Shown here: positions 1 through 6,485 of the stretch, one piece after another
Layout of the letters: each line of letters begins with the position of its first letter
Position numbering within the stretch: the stretch's first letter is position 1
NCBI GenBank assembly: GCA_024278715.1
Contig: JAJRSN010000294.1
Coordinates: 1-9,029, forward strand
Reading direction: 5' to 3'
DNA length: 9,029 nt
DNA from: Calditrichota bacterium
GTDB taxonomy: Bacteria; Calditrichota; Calditrichia; Calditrichales; Calditrichaceae
Translations under genes and position numbers: made by a program
The notes under the pieces: generated by a model
Told to the model about the DNA's origin: nothing
Database searches by the model: none
What the model saw: the letters and a program-made list of their open reading frames with translations, nothing else

Positions 1-269
1 AAGTGCGCCATTGCCGCGTTCATTGCTTTGGCGGCGATCAGAAGCTCGGGAATAAACGCCCTGCCCCGACCGAATTTTTCGCCGATGGCGTGCATCCCCA
101 CCATCAGCGCGTCTTTGAGAATGATATTTGCAGAAACGCCGCTCTTTAACAATTGCGCGGTTAATTCCGACGCTCCGTCCTGATCTTTTAATTCTGGGGG
201 ATAAGGAGCGTTTTTATCGACCTTTCCCTTTTCAATACAAAATGCGAGTCTTTCAATCATATCTTTCAT
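1..269 (-). CDS. mtaC: MtaC-like corrinoid protein, N-terminal part (cut by window edge)
   Basis: This is the first 89 codons of a methyltransferase-associated corrinoid protein; the gene runs off the left edge. The visible part is the helical cap domain that precedes the B12-binding Rossmann domain in MtaC, MtbC, MttC and MetH. The motif GMHAIGEKFGRGRAFIPELL, at about residues 58-77 and followed by AAKAM, is the family signature that covers the corrinoid. The cobalt-ligand motif DxHxxG lies outside the window and cannot be checked. The start is the ATG at 267-269, with GGAG at 277-280 as a well-placed ribosome binding site. It lies 26 bases behind mtaB in the same direction, which makes it the likely methyl acceptor of that enzyme: methanol's methyl group would be bound to its Co(I) and passed to a second methyltransferase. 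The cap domain alone does not separate MtaC from the methylamine proteins; the MtaC call rests on the mtaB neighbour. Confidence 0.85.
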   Translation of the reverse strand, partial: MKDMIERLAFCIEKGKVDKNAPYPPELKDQDGASELTAQLLKSGVSANIILKDALMVGMHAIGEKFGRGRAFIPELLIAAKAMNAAMAH

Positions 270-295
270 TGTCCGTCTCCTTTTTTGAGTTAAAA

Positions 296-1669
296 TCAAA
301 GGTCGTATTCCCCGGCAATAAATTTTGAAGAATCGAGCTTTGGCATAATCTGTTCGATAAACTGCTGTTCGTCCGAAGGCAGCCTTTGAATTGATTCCTC
401 GATAAGGTGAATCCAGCTTTCTTCCAGAGGCGGAAGAGTAAGTTCGCCTTCCTTCAACGCCTTGTGCAAAATGTCAAAAGCCGTTTCCACGGCAGCCTTT
501 GTCCTTAAATAGGGCGAAGGTTGATTTACTATGGCTTTCGAAATGGCGATGATATTTTCCGGTTTAAAGATGTAAGCCTGAGGATCCAAATAGGCGTCCG
601 AGCGGATCATTAAATCCCTTAAGACGAACGCACTGTCATTATCCGTTTGATTCATCAGGCGGCAGTCGTAAATGAGTTGTTCCAGTGAAACCGTGGGCGC
701 CATGCCGCCGAGCAATTTGATGTTTTGCACCGATTCATTGGACCATAAATCGCACACTGCTCCGGCGATGTTCCCCAGAGGACTGCTGTGAGCGCAGGCT
801 GCGGTTTTTCCTTCCATGGACATGGGATAGCCTGTAATGGCTTTTAAAAAAGGGTTCTCATAACCGCAATCTTTTCCCGGACCAACGGCGCCCTGCTCAT
901 AGGCGACCAGACTCCTTGGGATGGCGGCAACCCGGTCTAAAGCCGCAAAGATGCGCGGAATGAATTTTTTTTGTGCCAGCACCATGGCTGTGTTGGCAAA
1001 ACCGCAGGCTGTATCGCCCGCGGCGACGGTATTTGTGTCTTTGGCTATTCGGTAGATTTTCTCCCATAAAAATTCCATGTCGCGCGCGCCCATAATCGAC
1101 AAGGCAAAGACCGCTTTTTCGAGGTCGCAGTTCAAAAGGGCGTCGTCGTGTATCTCCTTGCCGCCCGTGGATTCAATCGACAGCAGTTCGCCGCCTGCCT
1201 TTGCGCATTTCTCGAAGGTAATAAGAATTTTGTTTAGCAGCTCTCCAGAACGCATTACCGGAGGGCGGTTTTTATCGCGGATGTCGTTGGGAGTGACACG
1301 GAACGCCGTTTTAAGACCGCGATTACGAAAACAGACGTTCAGCTCTTCGGCAATGACCGCGGTGATCTCATAAGCGAAGTCCGGATTAAGCGTCATTTCA
1401 ATCAGAAGCTCCAGCTCGACCACCAACCCGGGGCTGTTCAGCTCAAGAGCGCGATCGCAGGCGTCCGTGATGACCGAACGATAAATATTCTTGATCTCGG
1501 GTAAGGTTTGCGCGTTAATGTTCATTGGCGGCAGGGTGAAATTTAATTCGGGATAAACCTTCCCCCCGCCGATTACCAATCCCTTGCGCGTTTTTAAAGG
1601 ATATTTGGCTCTTCCGAAGATGAGTTCTTTTTCGCCGGGGTGGGCGAGTGTATTAAAAACTTTTTTCAT
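296..1669 (-). CDS. mtaB: Methanol:corrinoid methyltransferase MtaB
   Basis: The 457-residue product matches MtaB of methanogens and acetogens in length and motifs. MtaB is a cytoplasmic zinc enzyme that activates methanol and transfers its methyl group to the Co(I) corrinoid of MtaC. In the Methanosarcina barkeri enzyme zinc is held by one Glu and two Cys (Glu164, Cys220, Cys269). The counterparts visible here are E166 in LLSIESTGGKE, C222 in GDTACGFANTAM and C268 in GPGKDCGYENPFLKAITG. The stretch MSMEGKTAACAHSSPLGN (283-300) is also typical of MtaB. No frameshift or missing catalytic residue is seen. The start is the ATG at 1667-1669; a weak purine-rich GGAAAT lies ahead of it. The gene sits 17 bases behind the regulator and 26 bases ahead of mtaC, so the three are probably cotranscribed. 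MtaA and a corrinoid reactivase (RamA type) are not in the window. The substrate could be a related methoxy or alcohol compound, but intact MtaB motifs favour methanol. Confidence 0.93.
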   Translation of the reverse strand: MKKVFNTLAHPGEKELIFGRAKYPLKTRKGLVIGGGKVYPELNFTLPPMNINAQTLPEIKNIYRSVITDACDRALELNSPGLVVELELLIEMTLNPDFAYEITAVIAEELNVCFRNRGLKTAFRVTPNDIRDKNRPPVMRSGELLNKILITFEKCAKAGGELLSIESTGGKEIHDDALLNCDLEKAVFALSIMGARDMEFLWEKIYRIAKDTNTVAAGDTACGFANTAMVLAQKKFIPRIFAALDRVAAIPRSLVAYEQGAVGPGKDCGYENPFLKAITGYPMSMEGKTAACAHSSPLGNIAGAVCDLWSNESVQNIKLLGGMAPTVSLEQLIYDCRLMNQTDNDSAFVLRDLMIRSDAYLDPQAYIFKPENIIAISKAIVNQPSPYLRTKAAVETAFDILHKALKEGELTLPPLEESWIHLIEESIQRLPSDEQQFIEQIMPKLDSSKFIAGEYDL

Positions 1670-1686
1670 CTTTTATTTCCCTGTAT

Positions 1687-2739
1687 TTAAGTTTCACGAA
1701 CGATTAATTCGGGTTGAAGTACATATTGACTCATAGCGACATCCTTCCCGTTCAGATACTGTTTGATAATGTCGGCGGTAATGGCTGCCATTTCCTCGCT
1801 ATGGGGATCAACGGATGTGATTTTCGGTGAAAAATATCTTGCTAATTCCGTGTTGCCGTAACTGACGACGGAAACCCGCTGCGGAATGTCGATTCCCCAA
1901 TCTTTCAAACGTCCTATTACCCGAAAGGCGTCGGTGTCATCACAGCAAAAAAATCCGCCGATCTGATTTTCGGTAAGCCATTCTCTGCTGAGTTTTGTTA
2001 CATCGCTGATGATGAAGGGTTTTATTTGTTGTTTCTCGTTTTCGATTATGGTTAAAAAGGTCTCTGCCATCAGCTCCTGAACCATGTTCGGACCCAGCCA
2101 GATTCGGTTTTTTACAAAGGCAATGGCTTTGGGTTTGCGCGTAAGCAGATAATCAACCGCGCGCTTGACCCCAAGGTCGTAGCTTTGAATGACAAAGGTG
2201 AAATAAGAGCCAGCCATGGTGTGATCGAGCAGGGTAACCAACGAACCGCCGGATTTAAGGTCGCGGTAAAAGGCGGCTGTTTTTCTCTCGTCAAAGGTGG
2301 GAATTACAATAACCGCCTCATAGCGCTTGTTAATCAGTGTGCCTACTAACCTGATCTCTTCCTGCCAGTCGTTGTGATCGAGATAATGTTCGACTTTACG
2401 TCCCAGTTTTTGCGCCTCTGTGTGCAGGTGTGAAAGCAGTTGTTCGATTTGTGCGGAAAAGAAGGGCACAATAACTCCCCAGAGCGGTTTTCTGGGACCC
2501 AGATCGACAACAAAGGAGCCTTTTCCCGCTTTTTTAAAGATCAGTCCGTTGTCCGATAAATCCTGAAGCACTTTTTTGGCGGTTTCGCGGGACACGGCAT
2601 ATTTGTTTTGAATTTCGTTGATGGAATCGATGCGAGCACCGGGTTTAAACTTTTGCGAAAGAATAGCCTGCTTGTATTCTTCGAAAAGCCGGCGGTAAAT
2701 GGGTACAAAAGGCTTGCTGTTGTTTTTTGTGTTCATCAT
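1687..2739 (-). CDS. GntR-family regulator with LacI-like sensor domain (AraR-like architecture)
   Basis: This 350-residue transcription factor joins two parts. Residues about 12-78 form a GntR-type winged helix: YRRLFEEYKQAILSQKFKPG, the recognition region NKYAVSRETAKKVLQDL, and the wing GLIFKKAGKGSFVV. Residues about 85-350 form a periplasmic-binding-protein-like sensor domain, with the LacI/GalR hallmarks CCDDTDAFRVIGRLKDWGID and PQRVSVVSYGN followed by TSVDPHSEEMA. This is the layout of AraR and similar repressors, which usually sense sugars; the ligand here is unknown. The start is the MetMet at 2739; there is no clear Shine-Dalgarno sequence, so initiation may be weak or nearly leaderless. 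It is the first gene of an apparent operon with mtaB and mtaC, which suggests it controls methanol use together with itself. A palindrome at 2750-2766 is the best operator candidate. An activator role cannot be excluded. Confidence 0.88.
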   Translation of the reverse strand: MMNTKNNSKPFVPIYRRLFEEYKQAILSQKFKPGARIDSINEIQNKYAVSRETAKKVLQDLSDNGLIFKKAGKGSFVVDLGPRKPLWGVIVPFFSAQIEQLLSHLHTEAQKLGRKVEHYLDHNDWQEEIRLVGTLINKRYEAVIVIPTFDERKTAAFYRDLKSGGSLVTLLDHTMAGSYFTFVIQSYDLGVKRAVDYLLTRKPKAIAFVKNRIWLGPNMVQELMAETFLTIIENEKQQIKPFIISDVTKLSREWLTENQIGGFFCCDDTDAFRVIGRLKDWGIDIPQRVSVVSYGNTELARYFSPKITSVDPHSEEMAAITADIIKQYLNGKDVAMSQYVLQPELIVRET

Positions 2740-2749
2740 ATATTACAGA

Positions 2750-2766
2750 CTTGTTTTAAAGACAAG
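2750..2766. promoter_or_regulatory. Candidate operator palindrome for the GntR/LacI-type regulator
   Basis: The sequence CTTGTTTTAAAGACAAG is a 17-base dyad with 7 of 8 position pairs complementary around a central A. Its outer TTGT...ACAA arms resemble sites bound by AraR-type GntR regulators, though the spacing differs from the Bacillus subtilis AraR site. It lies 11 bases upstream of the regulator's start codon and overlaps the candidate -10 box and start of transcription. That position would allow a bound repressor to block the regulator-mtaB-mtaC operon. Binding is inferred. Confidence 0.5.
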
Positions 2767-2792
2767 ATAGTAAAAAAAGGGGAGGCAGGCAA
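2764..2792 (-). promoter_or_regulatory. Candidate promoter of the regulator-mtaB-mtaC operon
   Basis: On the minus strand a -35-like TTGCCT (2787-2792) and a -10-like TATCTT (2764-2769) are separated by 17 bases. Each matches the sigma70 consensus at four of six positions. Transcription would begin near 2757, inside the palindrome and about 18 bases before the start codon. The match is modest and promoter rules for this lineage are poorly known. Confidence 0.35.
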
Positions 2793-2800
2793 ATAAATCG

Positions 2801-2818
2801 TCACATCACATCACATCA
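2801..2818. repeat. Short tandem repeat TCACA x3
   Basis: Three tandem TCACA units followed by TCA lie just upstream of the candidate minus-strand promoter. Read on the minus strand they are GTGAT, GTGAT, GTGAC, the same GTRAY pentamer family that fills the spacer after btuF. No function can be assigned. Confidence 0.6.
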
Positions 2819-2850
2819 AGATGTTGTAGTTCGCCGTGCTCGCTAAAAAA

Positions 2851-2882
2851 TTGTTGTAAATTTCGAGCCGACGTTATATATT
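2851..2882 (+). promoter_or_regulatory. Candidate promoter for the riboswitch-btuB operon
   Basis: TTGTAA (2854-2859) and TATATT (2877-2882) are separated by 17 bases; TTGTTG (2851-2856) with TATATA (2875-2880) is an alternative pair with an 18-base gap. Transcription would begin around 2888-2890, a few bases before the first pairing base of the riboswitch P1 stem at 2894. That agreement supports the call more than the box sequences do. Confidence 0.5.
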
Positions 2883-2893
2883 GTGTGCGCGTT

Positions 2894-3108
2894 CTTTTCA
2901 ATTTTGTTTGTCAAGGACCCTTTCAGTAACGGGAAGAGCGGTGAAAATCCGCCACTGCCCCGCAACTGTGATGGGGGACGAAAACCAGAATCTCGCCACT
3001 GTCCCGAACGTTCGGGATGGGAAGGCCTGGTTAGTAGGATGATCCCAGAGTCAGGAGACCGGCTGAAAAGGGAGTTCTCACGGATTCCACGCGGGTGGAA
3101 AATGAGAA
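2894..3108 (+). promoter_or_regulatory. Cobalamin riboswitch (aptamer plus P13 hairpin)
   Basis: This leader RNA binds a cobalamin and represses the downstream B12 uptake genes. A perfect 7-base P1 stem closes the aptamer: CTTTTCA (2894-2900) with TGAAAAG (3064-3070). The core includes CGGGAAGAGCGGTGAAAATC, a GCGG/CCGC stem (2938-2941 with 2949-2952), L5 in GCCCCGCAACTGTGAT, a GCCACTG...GGGAAGGC arm closed by a palindromic hairpin (3002-3017), and the B12 box AGTCAGGAGACCGGC (3049-3063). After the aptamer the P13 hairpin exposes GCGG (3091-3094), complementary to CCGC in L5 (2960-2963); this is the kissing-loop arrangement known from class cobalamin riboswitch structures. No strong U-run follows P13, so control may act on translation or through Rho instead of a classic intrinsic terminator. 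The ligand form (adenosyl, methyl or hydroxo) cannot be read with confidence. Confidence 0.95.
3075..3108 (+). promoter_or_regulatory. P13 / expression-platform hairpin of the cobalamin riboswitch
   Basis: The inner stem TTCCAC (3085-3090) with GTGGAA (3095-3100) carries the loop GCGG. An outer stem TTCTCA (3075-3080) with TGAGAA (3103-3108) extends it. All twelve pairs are Watson-Crick. The loop can pair with L5 of the aptamer. The 3' arm contains the ATG at 3102-3104 and a weak GGTGGA, so docking of the loop could hide the start of the short leader ORF. Confidence 0.75.
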
Positions 3109-3212
3109 AATTTGTTAATGCCGATGTCATTTACCTCAAACCTTTCGGGCGTCGGATTCTTCCCTTTTTAGTCACGTCTTTTAAACTTCCCGTTGCCGAA
3201 AAAACTCTTTAA
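3102..3212 (+). CDS. Possible 36-codon leader ORF inside the riboswitch leader
   Basis: An ATG in the 3' arm of P13 opens a 36-residue frame (MRKFVNADVIYLKPFGRR...), which stops 26 bases before btuB. The only ribosome binding candidate, GGTGGA at 3094-3099, is weak and close to the ATG. The peptide has no recognisable domain, signal peptide or membrane segment. It might be a translated leader peptide coupling the riboswitch to btuB, a degraded gene start, or chance. Its location in the expression platform is the only reason to list it. Confidence 0.22.
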   Translation: MRKFVNADVIYLKPFGRRILPFLVTSFKLPVAEKTL

Positions 3213-3227
3213 AACGGTTTTATTCGG
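3196..3227 (+). promoter_or_regulatory. Hairpin directly upstream of the btuB start
   Basis: CCGAAAAAAC (3196-3205) pairs with GTTTT (3217-3221) and TTCGG (3223-3227), giving ten pairs with a single bulged A at 3222 and an 11-base loop. It ends 11 bases before the btuB ATG and overlaps the stop of the leader ORF. No U-run follows it, so it is not an ordinary terminator. It could affect access of ribosomes to btuB, which has only a weak AGG-type binding site. Confidence 0.4.
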
Positions 3228-3238
3228 GTAACAGGCGC

Positions 3239-5368
3239 ATGCAGCGAACTTTTTTCTTTTTTCTATTGGCGATTAATTTTTTAATCGGGCAGAATTCTCC
3301 CGTTTTGCTTCAGATCCGTGATGTCTGGAGCGGGAAGCCGGTTCAAAACGCCTTTTTAATCACTGCGGAAGATACGCTTGTTACCAACGAACACGGCGTC
3401 GTTTTGCTGGATTTAAAATTCTCGGAAAAACAAAGAATTGAAATCAAAGCCAAAGGATATTTTCCGGAATTTATCAGCAAAGAAGAACTTAAAAGTCCGA
3501 TTATTTACCTGATTCCCGTGGAGCAGACAACGTTTATCACCGTTGTCCGACCCCGGGCTTCTTCTGCGAGGCTCTCCGTTCCTTCCCATCAAACATATCG
3601 TTCGTTATTAAATCAGGACGCTTTGTATTCAAATGTAACCGACCTTTTATCGCAGCAAAGCGGAGCCTTTGTAAAGTCTTACGGACCTGCGGGCAGCCTG
3701 AAAACAATTGCGATACGCGGGATGTCTGCGGAGCAAACCCAGGTGTTGTTGGACGGGATTCCCTTAAACAATTTGCAGTTGGGCAGCGTCGATTTGAGCG
3801 TTTACGATACGGGAGATATCGGCGGTTTTGAATTGTACCGCGGTTCCAACGCTCTTTTGGGTGGCAGCGGCGCCATCGGAGGATCGATCAATTTAAAGAC
3901 AGAAGAACCGGCTGATGAATTGCGGGTACGATCCAAAATTGAATATTCATCGTTAAAAAATAAGAGTGTGGGGGTAAAACTTCATTTGCCCTTTAAAAGC
4001 CTGCGCAATCTCCTGTCATTCACTCATTCCAACGGATTAAACCGTTATTCCGTGAACGAACAGGGCGGGAAGGTTCGGCTAAAAAATCGCGATTACCGGC
4101 AGAACCATCTTAGTTACAAGCTGAGGTTTAATCCTCTGAATAAGCTCGCTTTCAAATTTTACGTTTCACATTTCAAAAAAGAGGCTGGCTCGCCCAAACC
4201 CTTTACCGGCAGATTCAGCGAAGAAAGCAACAGAGCCCGTACGAGCATTGACAATACCCTTTTAAGCGCTCAGTTGCGTTATCGGGCGGCGGCTTCCGAA
4301 ATCTTGTTTCAGGCGTATTTACGCAACGAATGGATGACCTACCGGGATCCTTCGCTGCTCATTAATTATTCCGTTTTGCACAGTGTGCATTTTAATCAGG
4401 AAAAGGGTCTGCAGGGTCGTTTCCACTACTCTCCTCGCCAAACGCTTTTGCTCAAAAGCGGAGTGGAAATTGTTGAGCAAAAAGTTTCAAGCAGCAACGC
4501 GGGAAGGCATGGTCGCCGGCGTTTTGCCGCGTACTTGCTCTCCGACTGGCGTCTGCTTGACAAACGTTTTACCCTGCAGGCTTTTAATATTAACGGCGGC
4601 TTACGGGTCGAACGTTATTCCGATCTGAAAACCATATTTTTACCGGCAGCGGGACTGAACGCGAGCTGGACTTACTTCCAACTTTTTGCCTCTGTCGGGA
4701 AGAACTTCAGAGCACCCGGATTTAACGATCTTTACTGGCAGCCGGGAGGTAATCCGGATTTGCGACCGGAAAAATCGCTTAATTTTGAAATCGGCGGGCG
4801 GCGTTCGTTTTATTTTAAGCAATGGGTAGGAGAAGCAGAAGTCAGTGTTTTTCGCAATAAGGTGCAAAATCAGATTAAATGGCTGCCGGCGGAAGGGGGC
4901 ATCTGGAAGCCGTTTAACATCAGCGCCGTAAAAAGTCAGGGCGTGGAAATCGATTTCAGACTGGAACACGTTAACGAAATTCACAAGCTGCAATTTTCTT
5001 ACACCTACAATCAATCGATCAAAAATAAAGCGGAATTTCCCGGAGATCGCACCGTCGGCAATCAACTACCGTTCCTGCCGCGCGAACAGTTCGGTTTTAG
5101 CGTTCAAAGCGGAATTAAAAAGTTGCGCGCGGGATTGAGCGCCAATTACTCCTCTTTCCGTTTTATTGACATTACCAACAATCCCGACCACATTCTGCCT
5201 TCGTATTTGGTTACAAAATTCTGGATCAGCGGAAATTTTCGGCTCGCCCGCTTTTCACTTAAACCGGGAATCGTCATCGAAAATCCGGACAACCGGTCTT
5301 TTGAAATTTTAAAGGGTTACCCTTTGCCGACGCGTTACGCGCGCTTTATTCTAAAAATAAAAATTTAA
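3239..5368 (+). CDS. btuB: BtuB-like TonB-dependent outer-membrane receptor for cobalamin
   Basis: The 709-residue product is a TonB-dependent receptor. In order it shows a signal peptide (1-17, MQRTFFFFLLAINFLIG), a carboxypeptidase-regulatory-like beta domain (about 22-93) common in FCB receptors, a TonB-box-like stretch (TTFITVVRP, 97-105), a plug domain (about 115-222, with IAIRGMSAEQTQVLLDGIPL and YRGSNALLGGSGAIGGSINL) and a beta barrel to the C-terminus. NFRAPGFNDLYWQPGGNPDL (489-508), followed by RPE, is a strong barrel signature shared with BtuB. It would carry B12 or other corrinoids across the outer membrane using TonB energy. Substrate assignment rests on the cobalamin riboswitch ahead of it and the BtuG-like and BtuF-like genes behind it. 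The ATG at 3239 follows a poor ribosome binding site (ACAGG) but gives a good signal peptide. The last residue is Ile, not the usual Phe. A receptor for another corrinoid or precursor remains possible. Confidence 0.9.
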   Translation: MQRTFFFFLLAINFLIGQNSPVLLQIRDVWSGKPVQNAFLITAEDTLVTNEHGVVLLDLKFSEKQRIEIKAKGYFPEFISKEELKSPIIYLIPVEQTTFITVVRPRASSARLSVPSHQTYRSLLNQDALYSNVTDLLSQQSGAFVKSYGPAGSLKTIAIRGMSAEQTQVLLDGIPLNNLQLGSVDLSVYDTGDIGGFELYRGSNALLGGSGAIGGSINLKTEEPADELRVRSKIEYSSLKNKSVGVKLHLPFKSLRNLLSFTHSNGLNRYSVNEQGGKVRLKNRDYRQNHLSYKLRFNPLNKLAFKFYVSHFKKEAGSPKPFTGRFSEESNRARTSIDNTLLSAQLRYRAAASEILFQAYLRNEWMTYRDPSLLINYSVLHSVHFNQEKGLQGRFHYSPRQTLLLKSGVEIVEQKVSSSNAGRHGRRRFAAYLLSDWRLLDKRFTLQAFNINGGLRVERYSDLKTIFLPAAGLNASWTYFQLFASVGKNFRAPGFNDLYWQPGGNPDLRPEKSLNFEIGGRRSFYFKQWVGEAEVSVFRNKVQNQIKWLPAEGGIWKPFNISAVKSQGVEIDFRLEHVNEIHKLQFSYTYNQSIKNKAEFPGDRTVGNQLPFLPREQFGFSVQSGIKKLRAGLSANYSSFRFIDITNNPDHILPSYLVTKFWISGNFRLARFSLKPGIVIENPDNRSFEILKGYPLPTRYARFILKIKI

Positions 5369-5399
5369 TGATTGCTTTACTAACGACAATTTTATTAAC

Positions 5400-5407
5400 A
5401 AAGGAGG
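5400..5407 (+). promoter_or_regulatory. Strong Shine-Dalgarno site of btuG
   Basis: AAAGGAGG is a near-ideal complement of the 16S rRNA 3' end, seven bases before the ATG at 5415. It fixes the btuG start. It is much stronger than the sites ahead of btuB and btuF, which suggests the surface lipoprotein is made at a higher rate from the shared message. Confidence 0.85.
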
Positions 5408-5414
5408 TTATTTT

Positions 5415-6485
5415 ATGAGACTATTTTTAATCGTTTTACTGAATGTGATTTGGCTGTTCGTGGCTTGCGATAAAAACCCTTCGGGCAGTAAGGTTGAAAA
5501 AAAGGCTCAATCCGTGGGAGCTTTTATTGTAAACGAAGGCAATTTCGGTAAGGGCAACGGCTCTCTTTCGTTTTACAGCTTCGATGATCAAAGCATTCAA
5601 AACGATGTTTTCGCAACGATAAATAAACGCCCTCTGGGAGACACGCCCAACAGCATGACCGTCTGGGATACTCTGGGATTTATCGTGGTTAACAACTCTA
5701 ATAGAATCGAAGTAATCAGCCTGAAGTCATGGAAAAGCGTTAAAACAATTGAAATGAACGGAGGCGCAAGCCCCAGGAATCTGGCGATTGTTTCCGATCA
5801 AAAGGCTTATGTTACCAATTTGTACGCCAACAATGTTGCGATTATCGATTTGAAGTCATTGAGTTTGATCGGAGAGACAATTACTGTCGGCGCAAATCCC
5901 GAAGAGATTGTTGCTCTTAGCGGAAAAGCTTACGTGGCGAACAGCGGATTCGGTTCGGGAAATACGATCTCGGTGATCGACGCGGGCTCCGATAAGGTTG
6001 TTCGGAACATTAAAGTGGGAGATAATCCGACGAGTTTGATTATTGATGAAGATAACGAGATCAATGTTCTTTGCACGGGAAGATGGCCTGTTTGGGGCGA
6101 TTCTACGGACAAGGGAACCAACGGCGGTGTTTACGTGATCGATCCGGCTAAGGGAGTCGTTGTCGATTCCATCAAAATCACAGGACATCCGTCGGAATTG
6201 AGTTACGGGGGCAACGATTTGGGATTTTTTATTCTCAACGGAAAAGTGGTCAGCTATTCAACGGATGAGAATAAACTCCTGAATGAGAGCCTGATCGACA
6301 ACACGAATGAGTTTGTTTTCTACTATTCGCTCGAAGCCGATCCCGTTTCGCAATTGATTTTTGTGCTGGATGCTAAAAATTATGCTCAAAACGGAGAATT
6401 GCTTATTTTTGATTTTTCGGGGAATTTGCAAAAACGGTTAACGGCAGGAATAATTCCGGGAGCGGTGACTTTTGTTTATGAATAA
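5415..6485 (+). CDS. btuG: BtuG-like beta-propeller lipoprotein (cobalamin-binding candidate)
   Basis: The 356-residue product begins with a lipoprotein signal (MRLFLIVLLNVIWLFVAC), with the lipidated Cys at 18. The mature part is a YncE/DUF5074-type beta-propeller with blade-like repeats: RIEVISLKSWKSVKTIEM, NVAIIDLKSLSLIGETITVG and TISVIDAGSDKVVRNIKVG. The opening VNEGNFGKGNGSLSFYS (39-55) and GDTPNSMTVWDTLGFIVVNN (75-94) resemble BtuG of Bacteroides, a surface lipoprotein that caps BtuB and captures B12 with very high affinity. The gene stands 46 bases behind btuB and overlaps btuF by 8 bases, so it belongs to the riboswitch-controlled operon. The acidic Asp directly after the Cys could be part of a surface-export signal, but this lineage's rules are unknown. 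The binding function is inferred from family and context. Other YncE-like lipoproteins have different or unknown roles. Confidence 0.8.
   Translation: MRLFLIVLLNVIWLFVACDKNPSGSKVEKKAQSVGAFIVNEGNFGKGNGSLSFYSFDDQSIQNDVFATINKRPLGDTPNSMTVWDTLGFIVVNNSNRIEVISLKSWKSVKTIEMNGGASPRNLAIVSDQKAYVTNLYANNVAIIDLKSLSLIGETITVGANPEEIVALSGKAYVANSGFGSGNTISVIDAGSDKVVRNIKVGDNPTSLIIDEDNEINVLCTGRWPVWGDSTDKGTNGGVYVIDPAKGVVVDSIKITGHPSELSYGGNDLGFFILNGKVVSYSTDENKLLNESLIDNTNEFVFYYSLEADPVSQLIFVLDAKNYAQNGELLIFDFSGNLQKRLTAGIIPGAVTFVYE

Noticed and set aside
1077..1373. 98-codon plus-strand frame within mtaB
   Set aside because: Antisense shadow of a conserved part of MtaB that includes the zinc-ligand Glu.
3002..3017. Perfect 16-base palindrome TCCCGAACGTTCGGGA as a possible operator
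   Set aside because: It forms the terminal hairpin of the GCCACTG...GGGAAGGC arm of the riboswitch, so RNA structure explains it.
2843..3130. A 95-codon minus-strand frame antisense to the riboswitch
   Set aside because: It is the mirror of structured RNA sequence, has no ribosome site or recognisable protein features, and runs through the B12 box.
2883..3212. A 109-codon plus-strand frame through the leader of btuB
   Set aside because: Most of it lies on the cobalamin riboswitch, whose conserved stems explain the sequence. Only the last 36 codons, after the ATG in P13, are kept as a weak leader ORF.
4640..5065. 141-codon minus-strand frame within btuB
   Set aside because: Shadow of the beta-barrel coding sequence; the plus-strand frame has clear receptor motifs here.
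6472..6477. TTG at 6472 as the btuF start
   Set aside because: The ATG two codons later at 6478 gives the same signal peptide and uses the preferred start codon.
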